Source: Yamagishiella unicocca (Eukaryota; Chlorophyta; Chlorophyceae; Chlamydomonadales; Volvocaceae). From it: a DNA stretch of 64,000 bases. Location of the stretch: assembly GCA_003116995.1 (NCBI GenBank), contig BDSL01000201.1:1-64000 (forward strand). Reading direction: 5' to 3'. The position numbers and the translations under genes are program-made. Positions 1-10,402 of the stretch are shown here, piece by piece; within the stretch, counting starts at the first letter, position 1; each line of letters starts with the position of its first letter. The notes under the pieces are model-generated. The model did not search any database. It was not told the origin of the DNA and was given only the letters and a program-made list of their open reading frames with translations.

Positions 1-1290
1 TGTTAGGCACAGTGATATACAATACCATGTATTCATACTGCAGCAGAAAGAGCTGGATAGAGTGGTATGATCAGTCACCTCACAGTGTCACCTGATGATC
101 AGCAGCACAGCCAGGTTGTAGTATAAAGTTTTTGGTTGCGACCACACCCCACTACTTTGGCCGATTAACACTGAGAAGTTCTGTGACAAAACTGCTGGTA
201 TAAGATGAACAGGCCAACACAGTGAACATAGGCAGATCTGTGTAATTTGTTGCAGCTATCCGCACTGCCACAACCTGCAACCCGCAACTACAGTACAATG
301 CCCCATTATTGTTGCATCATCATGTTCGTGGCAGCATTAATCAATGAATGTGCTTGTTTTCTGGGGTGGTCATGGTTTTAACCGAATTAATCATGTCCTT
401 TTTAAAACAAGTCATAAGACTGTCAATTATGCAATGCTGATGGGGCCTGTGTACCAGCATTACCATACCAAAAACGTGCCTACACACCTGCAGATGTCCA
501 GAGCGTCCATCTATAGGTGTTCCCTAGCCGTGTCCCTGGCCCGTTCCCGAGCCGGTCCCTGGCCCGTCCTGTACAGGGTACACCACCGCCCCATTAGCGT
601 CACATCATCGTGTTAGAGCTCTTAGAAAGTCCAGAAACCCCAAGTAGTCATCGGTCATGTGGTTCTGTTTTTGCACTTCTGACAAGAGCTGGGAACTGTA
701 TCTTTCTGACTACATGTGCCTACGTAATGTTGAGCTGCTTGGTGTCCGGTCCACCGTAGTGGATGGGAAGAAAGCAACTGCCAACACTGGTCCACACCAG
801 TCCACAGCAGCACTACGGGCACTACCCATGTTACTCGTCTGCCTTCCAACATTAACTTCCCTTATGCACCAATCTTACTTCCATGAACATGATTTAAACA
901 GACTAATTGCATGGGTAGTGCATTGGTGGCAGACTGGCCCTCACCGCTTCGACCATACCGGTACACCGCCCCATCAGCGTCAAATAATTGACAGTTCTAT
1001 GATTTGTATGATATTATCATAACACCAGTTGCGTGGGTAGTGCAGTGATCGCAGTCGCGACTATCCATACACCGCCCCTTAATGTCTGCGCGTGACCTTT
1101 AAATACCCTGTTGTCATCGGCGACAAATTCCATTTCAGGAGGTGTGCACCTCATCGATGTCCTGCGCTACTCAGGAGTACCACTGGTCCACAGCACTACC
1201 AGCACTACCCATGTGACCGGTCGGTTTCCAAAGACGGGAACCGTCTTCTTCGTGAAGCAGATGATCGTGTAATTATTTTTGGTTTAGTAA
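1..1290. repeat. Composite of dispersed repeat family R1
   Basis: No gene is supported here. About 690-1080 is clearly related to 4090-4480, and more weakly to 12660-12830. Shared words include gcatgggtagtgcagtggtg and accgccccat.agcgtcaca. About 374-475 resembles 4783-4875 (tgatggggc, gtgtacc.g, aagtcat). The short unit agcactacc is repeated near 1194-1213 and 4258-4290. The copies are diverged and patchy, which suggests an old non-coding mobile family. No ends or target duplications could be fixed. Confidence 0.6.
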
Positions 1291-2420
1291 GCGTGGATGG
1301 AAGGGCATGTGGAGGATGGGATCACGTGCTGTCCTTGACTTTTCTGGGGTAGCTGGGGAGCCCTCTGTTTTGCATATGTCAGGCTCGAACTTGTCATCTG
1401 GTCCTGGGGCCTGGTCCTGGCTCGTCTTTTCCAGTGGTGGGCCTTGGCGTGCCCAGGGGTGCTTGGGTCGTCTTGGGTTGTCTTTCTTGTCAGGGTCCAC
1501 TGTCTTGGGCGAGGTGAGGTGTCAAGTGTTTTGGGTGGTTTCGGGGCGTCTGCTGGCTGCTAGCGCTGTCATCTCATATGGTGCGGTAATGTGTGGGTCT
1601 TCCCCTTTGGGTTTGGCCCGGCTTGCCTCTGTTGAGTCCGGGACATGGCCCCCCTTCTTGTCCTGGGTAAATCGGGCTTGAGGTCACGTAAGCATTTGAT
1701 TTGTTGCGTTGCGAGGTATATAAGGTATGTAAGGTATACCGGTCCCCAGCCTGTACCGTGAGGCGCGCGGCGTACCTGCATAGCGCATTCACGCGGTTTT
1801 CTCAGCTGGCGCTCTCTTTCATCGGCCCCCCTCTGCTACCATACTTTTGTAGCCGACCCAATGTGGTACCATGGACATGCTGCTATTCCTCTTGTGTTGC
1901 CGTGTAGAGCACTGTGAGTTGCGCTCGTCCGGCCCACTGCTCTAAAAAACGCCTGTTGTTTTGCATCTGCCAGGCGGCAATCCCGTGTGTTCGCGGCTAC
2001 TGTTTCCCGGTCATTTTGCGATCTTTTTGCGCGCAGCTTCCCAGCCCCGCTATTAATTTCGTGTACTGGGGACTTTTATTGCGCTCCCGGCCATGCGGAA
2101 ATGCGGCCCGTCTGGGCTATTTCTCCAGCCACTACTTTTCGGCATCGGCGGTAGAATATACGGGCGGTGCTCGTAGTACACGGTCCCGGCCCTCTCCACA
2201 TACGATCTCGGCTTTTTTCAGCAGGGAATGTCATGACGAGCATCCTCCGCGCAGTTTTCCCACGCTCGCTTGTATTTTTGCGTTTTAGGGGAGTCCGTTC
2301 TGCATTCGGCCAAGTGGCCAGCCGGTCCATCTGTGCTGCTCGTCCGACCCGTGTACCATAGCCTAAAGTCGGCAACGGCGGTAGTTTCATACGGTCTCGG
2401 ATGGGGAAAATCTCGCTACA
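1291..2420. other. Non-coding stretch upstream of LINE fragment
   Basis: No protein family is recognisable in any frame. It is G/T-rich around 1300-1680. A TATA-like word (tatataagg) lies at 1717-1725, but no gene start follows that I can support. It may be an older repeat into which the LINE fragment at 2421 inserted. Confidence 0.4.
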
Positions 2421-3515
2421 ATGGTCTGCTTAAACGTCCAGTGCTACAATGCCCTCGGCCGGGTCCGGACGGCCCTCGCTGTTGCCAGTGCCGGGGGGCC
2501 CCCCGCCATGCGCTGTACCGAGTACCTGTGGCTCGACGTCCTCCGTGACGTCCTCCACCTCTCCCCCGCCCACCCCGTCCCGGCCTCCATGCGGGATGGG
2601 GACACGGGCCTGGCCCGCGTCGACGCCCTCGTTTGCCGCCTTCCCGCCACCTGGGCCATCGCGGCCCTCCTCGTTCTGGCGGCCCTGGGGGGCGCGGCTG
2701 CCGTCCCCCCCGCTGCGGACGCCTGGGGCCGCCTGGCCTGCTGTGTCGGCTGGCGGGTGGGCCCCGTGGCCATTCCCCTTGTCTCCCTCACCGTCAAGTC
2801 GGCTACCATCCTGCAGCTGGGTGTAGCCTTCGCTGCTCTGGCGGCTAAGCATATGGCCTTCCTTCAGGAGGCCTGGGAGGCTCCCCTTCCCCCGGCAGCC
2901 CTGGCCTCCACCCTCCGGGAGTTTCAGGCCACTCTGGTGCACCTCTGGCGTCTTCGCTGGGACAACACGCACAAGGAGCCCCTCTGGCGGCTCGCCATGA
3001 ACGGGTTCCATGGCTTCCCCATGCACGCGGCCCTCCTGGCACGGGGGTCGCCCACGACCCCCTGCCCGTGTGGAGCGTCCATGGCCACGGGCCGCCGGCG
3101 TCACCACTTCTGGGAGTGTGTGGTGGCCTTCTCACTGCGCGACGAGCTTGTGGAGGCGATGGGGGGCACGGTTGTCTTGCTCCTGCAGCATTTGTGGCTG
3201 GGACGGCCCCCTTTGGGGGTGCACCCGCTTGTTTGGGACGTGGTGTGCTTGGCGGCCGTCGCGGCGCTGGGTTTGGGGCTCCGCCTCCTGTTTCGGGCGC
3301 AGGCTGGGGCCCCCGGGGGGCGCATGCCGGTGGTGCGGGTGTGCGCAGTGGTGACGGCCGACTTCTGGGCCCGCCTCAGTGTGTTTGCCGAGCTGGGGCT
3401 GGCCCCCCGCGGGTGGGGGGCCGTCCCGTCCGATCACCCCTTCCTCGCCGCCTCGCCCGCGGGGGAGGTGGTCTTCACGGGCCGCCCGGGTGCCGAGGAG
3501 TGGCCCGACGGTTGA
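2421..3515 (+). pseudogene. LINE ORF2 C-terminal fragment
   Basis: This is a 364-codon open frame starting at an ATG and ending at TGA. It is collinear with the C-terminal third of the LINE ORF2 at 43144-45732. Shared points in order are WRLA followed by a loop, a CxCG pair (CPCGA here, CGCG there), HHFWxC, and VWDVV with a hydrophobic stretch. The CxC...HHxxxC set looks like a zinc-binding knuckle. There is no FADD catalytic motif, so it cannot code for an active reverse transcriptase. The ATG at 2421 is probably fortuitous and marks only where the open frame begins after 5' truncation. The alternative, a host gene, is unlikely given the match to a second LINE. Confidence 0.8.
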
Positions 3516-3892
3516 CTGGGGAGCGGTTTTCTGGGCGTGTTTGGGTTATGGGGCCTTGGGCCCCCTCTCTGCTGTCTTTTGTGGGTGCTTTTGGGATCTG
3601 GGGCTTGGGGCCCCCGTTTTGCCGGGCCGCGTTCCTCGCGTCTCGCTGCTGGCTTGGTGCAGGTGGTTCGTGTTTTCTGGACGCGCTTGTTCTCCTCCCC
3701 CTGCTTTGAGTTGTGCGTGCTGCCTTCTCCGTGTCCTCGTGTTTGGCTGCCTTCGGCTTTTGCCCCTTCCCGGCCGGTGAGGGCGGGCTCTTTTGCCCAA
3801 TGACCTGTGTCGTGGTCTGGCCCATCGGGCCCGCCTGGTTGCGCTTCCGCGCTTGAGCCGTTCTGGCTCCCTTGTAATACTCGCATTCTGCT
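2421..3892 (+). mobile_element. 5'-truncated L1-like LINE (LINE-B), 3' end with tail
   Basis: This is the last part of a LINE ORF2 followed by about 375 bp of 3' untranslated sequence. The 3' end is set by comparison with a second copy at 55994-56090. Both copies share the block from gtggtctggcccatcggg-like sequence to gcattctgct and diverge straight after it. The end lies about 15 nt after a TGTAA. No poly(A) tail or clear target duplication is visible. The element is dead: the reverse-transcriptase and endonuclease parts are missing. Confidence 0.8.
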
Positions 3893-4500
3893 TAAACACT
3901 ACCTTTCCTTGTACACATTATTGTTATTTTCATGAGTATATCTGTCCACTTTCTTGCTCCATAACGCCCCGACCACACCGGTTCTGTTCCATGGCAACCC
4001 GGCTGCGCTGGTCAAGTAATGGGACTATATATATACCTATCTTGTCTAAGGATGTAAACAGTCGGATAGCAGTAATGACGCTAATGGGGCGGTGTACGGT
4101 TGCGGCCGCGACTGCCACTTATCGTCCGAAAGCTGCAACAAACGACACAGATCCAGACTACATCTGCGTAATTTTGAGCTGCTTGGCGTTCTGTCCAACG
4201 TAGTAGATGGGCAGCGACGGCCACCACTGGTCCACACCGGTCCACAGCGCTACCGCCTACCAGCACTACCAGCACTACCCGCACTACCCATGTAGCCAGT
4301 TTGCCTCGTAATACTTACTTTCCTTATACAAACCATTATTAACTTGCATGGACAGGATTTAAACAGGCTAGTTGCATGGGTAGTCCAGTGGTGGCAGACT
4401 GGCCGTCGGCCCGTCGCCGACCATACCAATACACCGCCCCATCAGCGTCACATAAATTGACAGTTATATGATTTGTATTAATAGCGGATACGGTGAATCT
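3893..4500. repeat. Dispersed repeat R1 copy
   Basis: About 4090-4480 matches 690-1080 along most of its length, including gagctgcttgg, tggtccacacc.gtccacag, and gggtagt.cagtggtggcag. No coding sequence is supported. The LINE fragment sits between two R1 copies, so it probably inserted into an R1-rich area. Confidence 0.6.
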
Positions 4501-4787
4501 GGTTAACACCGCGACCAGACCGGAACCGGTGTGGTCGCGGCGTTATGGAGCTCAAAAAAAACTCCATGACGCAACCTGGCAGCGCTGGTCGGGTAAAACA
4601 AGTACAATTGAGTTCATTCATTCATTAAAACTGAAGGATACGATACCACCATCCACAATACCACCCACATTGAGCAGAGAACATAACAGTATTACTCGAC
4701 CAGCGGAGCCGGGTTGGGTTATGGGGTTGTTTTGGAACTCCATAACGCCGCGACCACACCGGTTCCGGTGCAGTCGCGGTGTTAACC
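4501..4787. mobile_element. Foldback/MITE-like element with palindromic terminal repeats
   Basis: 4501-4550 and 4738-4787 are inverted repeats of each other with 47 of 50 positions matching. Each repeat is itself almost palindromic around accggaaccggt, with arms reading ccgcgacca and tggtcgcgg. The roughly 190-bp core is not coding. Partial copies of the repeat (ccataacgcc.cgaccac) occur near 3960 and 10921, so it is a family. No target-site duplication was recognised. Confidence 0.7.
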
Positions 4788-5748
4788 GGATTGATCTCCT
4801 TTTCTTCAACAAGTCATATTACTGTCGATTATGTGACACTGATGGGGCTGGGGCCGTGTACCGGTATGGTCGAAGCAGAGGGTATCAAAGTGTCATTCTA
4901 ATCCCAATCCTCGAAAATAGTTGGTCCTGCAATCCCTCGTGAAATCTAATCCCCGACGGGTTTAATCCCTAAGCCCCCAATTCCAAAGCGAGTTCTAATC
5001 CCCAGCGCGGCAATCCCCCACTGGGTTGAATCCCCTCGAGGTGGCGGTTTAAAACCCCAATCCCCACGGGTCCGCAGCAGTCCCCAGCCCGTGTGAGTGT
5101 ACAATATTCCCCCAGCGGCTGAGGAGCCGTGAGAAATGGCGGGTGTCATTTGCCTTTGGTGTCGCACCCTAGGATTCCGCTTCCCAGGGGCCTTGCCTTG
5201 CTTATAGAGCGCAGTCCTTCCTCGATGGAGTTTACAGTTGGTGGTTGTGGCCGCGAATAATGGTGGCAATGTAACATCTCCTCGGACCGCACGGCGATCA
5301 AGGATGCACAGACGGCTGTTGGCAGTCAATAGGTAGCACCCCTAATCACTAACCCCAACACTCCCGCTCAACGGTACTTATAACACCATGCATTACGTGG
5401 GGCACCGCACCTTCCCACCTCCCGCCCATCTTGGTCCATCCCGCCTCCTTTCCCCAACACGCATTAAACACTGGTGCAAAACAAAATAACGCACAGGCGT
5501 TCGGTCCGATGCAGGCAGGTCGGGTTACATGATGGCAGTCTAGGCAACTAAAGGAAACGCATACAATGAGGTTGTCTACCGATCGTGTATAGCCGGAGCA
5601 AGGTCGCGAAGCTTTAGCGTAGCCGCCTGCGAAGGCCTTTAGCTTACGCCGGCCTGTGCGTGCGTCTGTCTGTCTGTCCGTCTGTCCGATGCGTGCGTGC
5701 GCGCCATACAGCCGGCCGGGCTTGGCAAGCCTTGCCAGTCATCGCAGT
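4788..5748. repeat. AATCCC-rich repeat, then unannotated sequence
   Basis: About 4893-5070 repeats the word aatccc at irregular 15-25 bp steps (taatcccc, gaatcccc, caatcccc). A similar field lies at 10680-10870. From about 5075 to 5748 I see no gene and no clear repeat. Confidence 0.5.
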
Positions 5749-5994
5749 GTAAAGTCGGCTGTTTGAGGCAGGTCGGCCGCTTTGGGCTAGAGCGGGAAGC
5801 TTTAGTGTAGTGTGCAGCCCGCTTTGTAAAGTCACCGGTTCGAGGCAGGAAGGCCGCGGTCGTGGTTCGCGCCGTGCACGATTTGGCGAGTCGCCAGTTC
5901 GAGTCTTTCAAACGCCGGCGCCGGCATAACTGCACGCGCCCCCCCTCGCCATCGCCCTCGCCATCGCGCACGCGTCGCCATCGCCCTCGCCATC

Positions 5995-6026
5995 GCCCTC
6001 ACCATCGCCCATCGCCCATCGCCCAT

Positions 6027-6078
<52 letters not shown>

Positions 6079-6820
6079 CATCTCCACCCCCGCCTCTGCC
6101 GCCGCCGCCGCCGCCGCCTCCCCCGCCTCCATCTCCCCCGCCGCCGCCGCCGCCACCACCTCCTCCTCCTCCTCCCCTGCCGCCATTGCCACCACCACTG
6201 CCTCCGCCTCCGTCGCCTCGGCCGCCTCCTCCTCCCCCGCCGCCATCTACACCGCCGCCTCCGCCGCCGCCTCCTCCTCCTCCTCCCCCGCCGCCATCTC
6301 CACCACCACCGCCGCCGCCACCACCGCCGCCTCCTCCTCCCCCACCACCATCGCCACCCCCGCCGCCGCCGCCGCCGCCGCCACCTCCTCCTCCCCCGCC
6401 GCCATCTCCACCACCACCGCCGCCACCACCGCCTCCTCCTCCTCCTCCCCCGCCGCCATCGCCACCACCACCGCCACTGCCTCCCCCGCCGCCGCCGCCT
6501 CCCCCGCCGCCATCTTTGCTGCCACCGCCACCGCCGCTGCCACCGCCTCCTCCTCCCCCGCCGCCTTCACCCCCCCCGCCACCGCCGCCACCGCCACCGC
6601 CGCCACCTCCTCCCCCACCGCCACCGCGTCCACCCCCGCCACCGCTGCCACCGCCGCCGCCGCCACCGCCGCCGCCGCCTCCACCGCCGCCTCCCCCGCC
6701 TCCATCTCCCCCGCCGCCGCCGCCGCCACCGCCGCCGCCTCCTCCTCCCCCGCCACCATCGCCACCGCCGTCATCCCCGCCGCCATCTCCACCGCCTCCT
6801 CCTCGCCATCGCCCTCGCCA
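5995..6820. repeat. Long CCG/CCT/CCA trinucleotide tract
   Basis: This is about 825 bp of almost pure imperfect CCN triplets. The plus strand reads as poly-proline with scattered serine, and the minus strand as poly-glycine or poly-alanine. Volvocine Hyp-rich cell-wall proteins carry PPPPSPPPP tracts. Here no pherophorin domain or signal peptide is found on either side, so it is annotated as a repeat rather than a gene. Confidence 0.75.
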
Positions 6821-7086
6821 TCGCACGCGCAACCTCGAAGCGACGAGGGCGGGGGGGGGAGGCGAAGCGACGAAGCGACCCACCCTCGCCATCGCGCACG
6901 CGTCGCGATGCCGCCGACGCCAGCGCCGGCATAACTGCACGCGCACCCTCGAAGCGTTCTTCACGTATGTCGGCGTCGACTGCATCGTTAAGCGCGCGCG
7001 ACGGCGAAGAAGGGGGGAGGGGAGGGCGGGGGGGGGAGGCGAAGTGACGAAGCGACCCACCCTTTTTTTTTAATTCGTCGCTCGTG

Positions 7087-7380
7087 CACACGCCACCGGC
7101 CGTCCTTAACGTTTGCCAGCACCGTTGTCGATGGCTCCGTGAAGCGTCCGTGAAGACGACGGGGGGGGGTGGGGGGGGCCAACCCCCCCCCCCGCTTTCG
7201 TCGCTTCGAAATCATCGCTCGACCACACGCCACCGGCCGTCCTTAACGTCTGCCAGCGCCGTTGTCAATGGCTCCGTGAAGCGTCCGTGAAGACGAGGGG
7301 GGGTGGGGGGGGGGCCAACCCCCCCCCCCCGCTTTCGTCGCTTCGAAATCATCGCTCATGCACATGCCGCCGGCCGTCCT
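7087..7380. repeat. 137-bp tandem repeat with G/C hairpins
   Basis: Units starting near 7087, 7224 and 7361 (the last partial) share ccaccggccgtccttaacgt, gctccgtgaagcgtccgtga and tttcgtcgcttcgaaatcat. The first two each contain a homopurine-homopyrimidine hairpin, G-run, CCAA, C-run, at 7161-7193 and 7297-7330. Confidence 0.75.
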
Positions 7381-7740
7381 TAACTTATGCAGGCGCCGTT
7401 GTCGGCCGGGCTTGGCAAGTCGCCGCAATGGCCGCTTTGTTAAGTTGCCGTTTTGAGGCAGGACTGCCACGGTCATGGTCGCAGCTGTAGTGCACGATTC
7501 GGCGAGTCGCCAGTGAGGACATTTCGCGTGCAAGAGCGACCTCGAAACGACGACGGCCCCCCTTCGCCCTCGCGCACGCTTCGCGACACAGCAGACGCCG
7601 GCGCTGCAAACGTCAAGGACTGGGCCGAGCACCGTAAAGTAGCCGGTTGGAGGCAGGAGCGCCGCAGTCAAGGTCGCAGCCGTGCACGCTTCGGCGAGAC
7701 GCCAGTTCGAGCGCGGTCGCCGGTTCGAGGGCGGGAGCAC

Positions 7741-8215
7741 TGACAATGTCACATGGACCCCACCCCCCACCGTCGTGTACCTGCCGCGGCGACGCTGACA
7801 GCAGCACTGGCAGCAGTAAAGCCGAACCGCCCGCATGTACACGATCGCGGCTTCGAAGTCGCTCGTGTACACGCGGCCGGCCGTCCTTGATGTGTGCCAG
7901 CACCGCTGTCGGCGGCACCGAGAACTGTGCTTCTCGTCCACCATCTCCTTCATCCTCGCCGTCGCCCGCCGTACTCTCGCCCGCCGTACTCTCGCCCTTT
8001 CCGTACCACCACCCCCGTCGGCCGAGTTGCGAGGGCCCCTCAGCGACCTCGCAGCTTGTATATGTATAGGAGAATGGGGAGCCATGGACTATCAGCTGTA
8101 CCACCATTCCATCTGTTCGTGTGTACGATTGACACGTTGGGAACTAAATGACGCCTGTCCTCCTCTTATTATGCCTCCATTCTCTGAAGTCATATAGCTA
8201 GAGTGCTGCGGTCGT
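7741..8215. other. Unannotated GC-rich stretch
   Basis: A fragment of the ccggccgtcctt repeat recurs near 7875. Short direct repeats (cgccgtactctcgcc) occur near 7966-7995. No gene is supported. Confidence 0.4.
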
Positions 8216-8551
8216 TCAAACGATAGCGATGTCTTCCTCGGACAGGTCGTCTTCGGAATCGGAAGGCGACCCCTCGACAGAGAGTTCTTCTTCTGGTTCG
8301 ACGGAGGAGTCTACGTCGTCGGGCTCTTGAGGTGTCCGTGAGGAAGGAGGTAATGGCGAGGAATATGTGAGCAGTCTGCCTTTGTCTGCTGGCAGTGTCC
8401 GAGTGCACCACTGGTGCACTAACCCATTTTCGTCGCCACGGCCTTGGCGCCTTCGCCTAACGTGTACATTGCATCGTAGGTAACCACCGAAGACACAGAG
8501 CGCAAGGTCTTCGCAGAAAGGGTAAGTCGGCGGGGAATGTTCGCCGACCAT
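8216..8551 (-). CDS. Hypothetical small protein with acidic tail
   Basis: This is a 111-codon open frame with an ATG start. The middle holds a basic run (RRRRQGRG), and the last 40 residues are acidic with Ser/Glu/Asp clusters (SDSEDDLSEED). No family is recognised. It could be the last exon of a minus-strand gene reaching towards 9 kb, or a remnant of a transposon protein. No splice partner could be fixed, so confidence is low. Confidence 0.25.
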   Translation of the reverse strand: MVGEHSPPTYPFCEDLALCVFGGYLRCNVHVRRRRQGRGDENGLVHQWCTRTLPADKGRLLTYSSPLPPSSRTPQEPDDVDSSVEPEEELSVEGSPSDSEDDLSEEDIAIV

Positions 8552-9054
8552 GCCTCTGTCCCAGTTTGTCCGCGGTCTGCGACATCCGTAAGTTACAATA
8601 TCACTTATTACGTATGTTGCAGGGTGGAGAGCCTAAGTCGCCAAACCTTGGGGCGGTCCTCACGAGTTTCCTCCGCGAATCCGGCCTCTTGATCGTGGCA
8701 GCTGGAGGAAAGCGGCGTCTGAACGCCCGATGACGTGATTGATACCATTGGAGGTAAGAGAGCGGGAGAGGGTATCGGATGGCGCCTAGTAATGCGATTT
8801 TTGTGCATAGCGGTACCAGGCTCTTAGTGAACCTAATTTCGCTTTATCCTGCCGTCTGTTTCGGCAGGTATGTACAGAGCTATTGGGCCACATAGGCAGA
8901 GCTGGGCGCAGGGAGTGCTCACTTCTGGCGTACTCGGTGCTGACCGTGTACAACAACCGCGGAGGAACGCTCAAGTGAGAGGCGGGACCGCGACACCGGT
9001 GATGCAAGTGCACCCTGGCCAGATGTCAGCGGTTACCGGCACGCCACGCCACTA
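8552..9054. other. No feature recognised
   Basis: Short open frames exist on the minus strand but show no domain and no convincing splice structure. Confidence 0.3.
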
Positions 9055-9854
9055 AACGGCTGGCGGGCGTTCAGCAAGCAGGGCAACCTTGCCAACCTGT
9101 TTGCTGGCGCACGCGAGCCCGCCAAGGGTGTCCTGCTCTGCCGCTTCCTGCCTCCAGACCAACAGCTGCAGCTGCGCAGTCCCGTAGGCTTGGCGCCCCC
9201 TTTCAGCGCGCTGGGCGCAGCAGCAGCAATGGGCGCTGCCACAGGGCATGGCCGACCCCGCAGCAGTGCGGACGGCGGACAAGCAGGAACCAGCGCCGAT
9301 ACCAGCCATCATCCCCTTGCCAGCCCTGCGCCCACACCTGGCGCTGATGCTTGGACCCCTGTTCGTCACACGACGCCAACTCCAGGGTTGGAGCGGCGCG
9401 TTTTTTTGATGCCGCGAATGATGGCTTAGATGCAGCTAACGCATGGTCGGGGAACCTGTTTGTGAACCCGCCATTGGGTACCCATGACGGGTGAAGTTTG
9501 CAGGGCCTTTTCCTGCAGCGATGTATCCTAGATTACAAGGCGGGGATTGTACAACAGATGGTAGTGCTGCTGAAGGCTAGCGTGGGGTACGCATGGTTCA
9601 GATCGGTGTTTGACTGGCCGCATTGCTTTTTGGATGAGCGCCTGGCGTTTGTTCAGCCGCTGCGCACTGCTGTCGAGGCTGGGGACGAGTGCTTGCGTTG
9701 GGGAGCCCGCGTGCAAAACCCGCACGGCAGCGTGGTAGTGTACCTTGGTAACAGCGGCGCCAAGTTTGCACAGATGTTTGGAAGGGTAGGACAAATAGCC
9801 GGCCATAATGCATGGGCGCTCACGCCCGGTGCGTCGGACCAAGTTGGCACTTGA
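9055..9854 (+). pseudogene. Phage-type (Dam-like) adenine methyltransferase, decayed
   Basis: The second half reads FFDAANDGLDAANAW, then FVNPPLG, then after an in-frame TGA (9491-9493) QGLFLQRC, VVLLKASVGYAWF, CFLDERLAF, NPHGSVVVYLG and GQIAGHNAW. NPP followed by a conserved VVLLK and NPHGSVVVY order is typical of the phage Dam-like N6-adenine methyltransferase fold. That fold is carried by DIRS-type tyrosine-recombinase retroelements, including volvocine ones. The upstream open frame (9055-9400) joins only by a one-base shift in a seven-T run near 9401-9407, so there are two lesions. No reverse transcriptase or recombinase is visible nearby. Origin from a DIRS element is inference. Confidence 0.6.
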
Positions 9855-9902
9855 TGTGCACTTGTGGGTGTCCATGTTAATATTTTTGCTTACTGCAGGA
9901 TC

Positions 9903-10402
9903 GGCCTGGATAATGCGGGCGTCCAAATTGTTAGACTCCCTTTTAGGGACTGGGCCAGACTGCTATGACATGGCAGTTTGAGTCTAGATGGTTATGTACT
10001 TCATTCCACGCGTTACTGCGTGCTTGTATTCGATTTTTTTTGTAAGCTGCTGTGCAGCGGTACGGTACGGGATGGTCCATGATGCATCGTGAAGAGAATG
10101 ACGGGTTTGCCTGGTTTGCCTGGATGGGCTGGTCGAGGCAGCGACCTGAACTGTCTGGCCTGAATAATGCGGGCGGCCAAATTGTTAGACTCCCTTTTGG
10201 GGCCAGACTGCTGGGACATGGCGGCTGAGTCCTGCTGAGTCTTGATGGTTATGTACTTCGTTCCACGCGTTACTGCGTGCTTGTACTAGATTTTTTTTGC
10301 AAGCTGCTGTGCAGCGGTACGGTACGGGATGGTCCATGATGCATCGTGAAGAGAAGGACGGGTTGTCCTGGATTGGCTGGTCGAGGCAGCGACCTGAACT
10401 GT
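9903..10402. repeat. Tandem duplication, two copies of about 250 bp
   Basis: 9903-10156 and 10157-10402 match closely from ggcctg.ataatgcgggc to ggtcgaggcagcgacctgaa. They share an eight-T run and the block gtgcagcggtacggtacggg. The array starts 49 bp after the methyltransferase pseudogene, so it may be non-coding or terminal sequence of the same element. Confidence 0.8.

Larger units (their letters stand above)
5749..7740. repeat. Composite GC-rich repeat field
   Basis: A module containing gaggcagga..gccgcggtc, cgattcggcgagtcgccagt and ttcgag recurs at about 5749-5905, 7430-7520 and 7640-7735. The words gccggcataactgcacgcgc and catcgcgcacgcgtcgc flank the CCG tract on both sides (near 5915 and 6918; near 5963 and 6891). 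This suggests the tract expanded inside a duplicated module. Long open frames here come from stop-poor GC-rich sequence on both strands and are not called as genes. Confidence 0.6.

Noticed and set aside
5862..7073. Long proline-rich open frame as a cell-wall glycoprotein gene
   Set aside because: No signal peptide or pherophorin domain. The minus strand is equally open, and the tract is an expanded CCN repeat inside a duplicated module.
5640..8000. tRNA-like B-box words (ggttcgag)
   Set aside because: They recur inside a dispersed repeat, without an A box or a cloverleaf fold.
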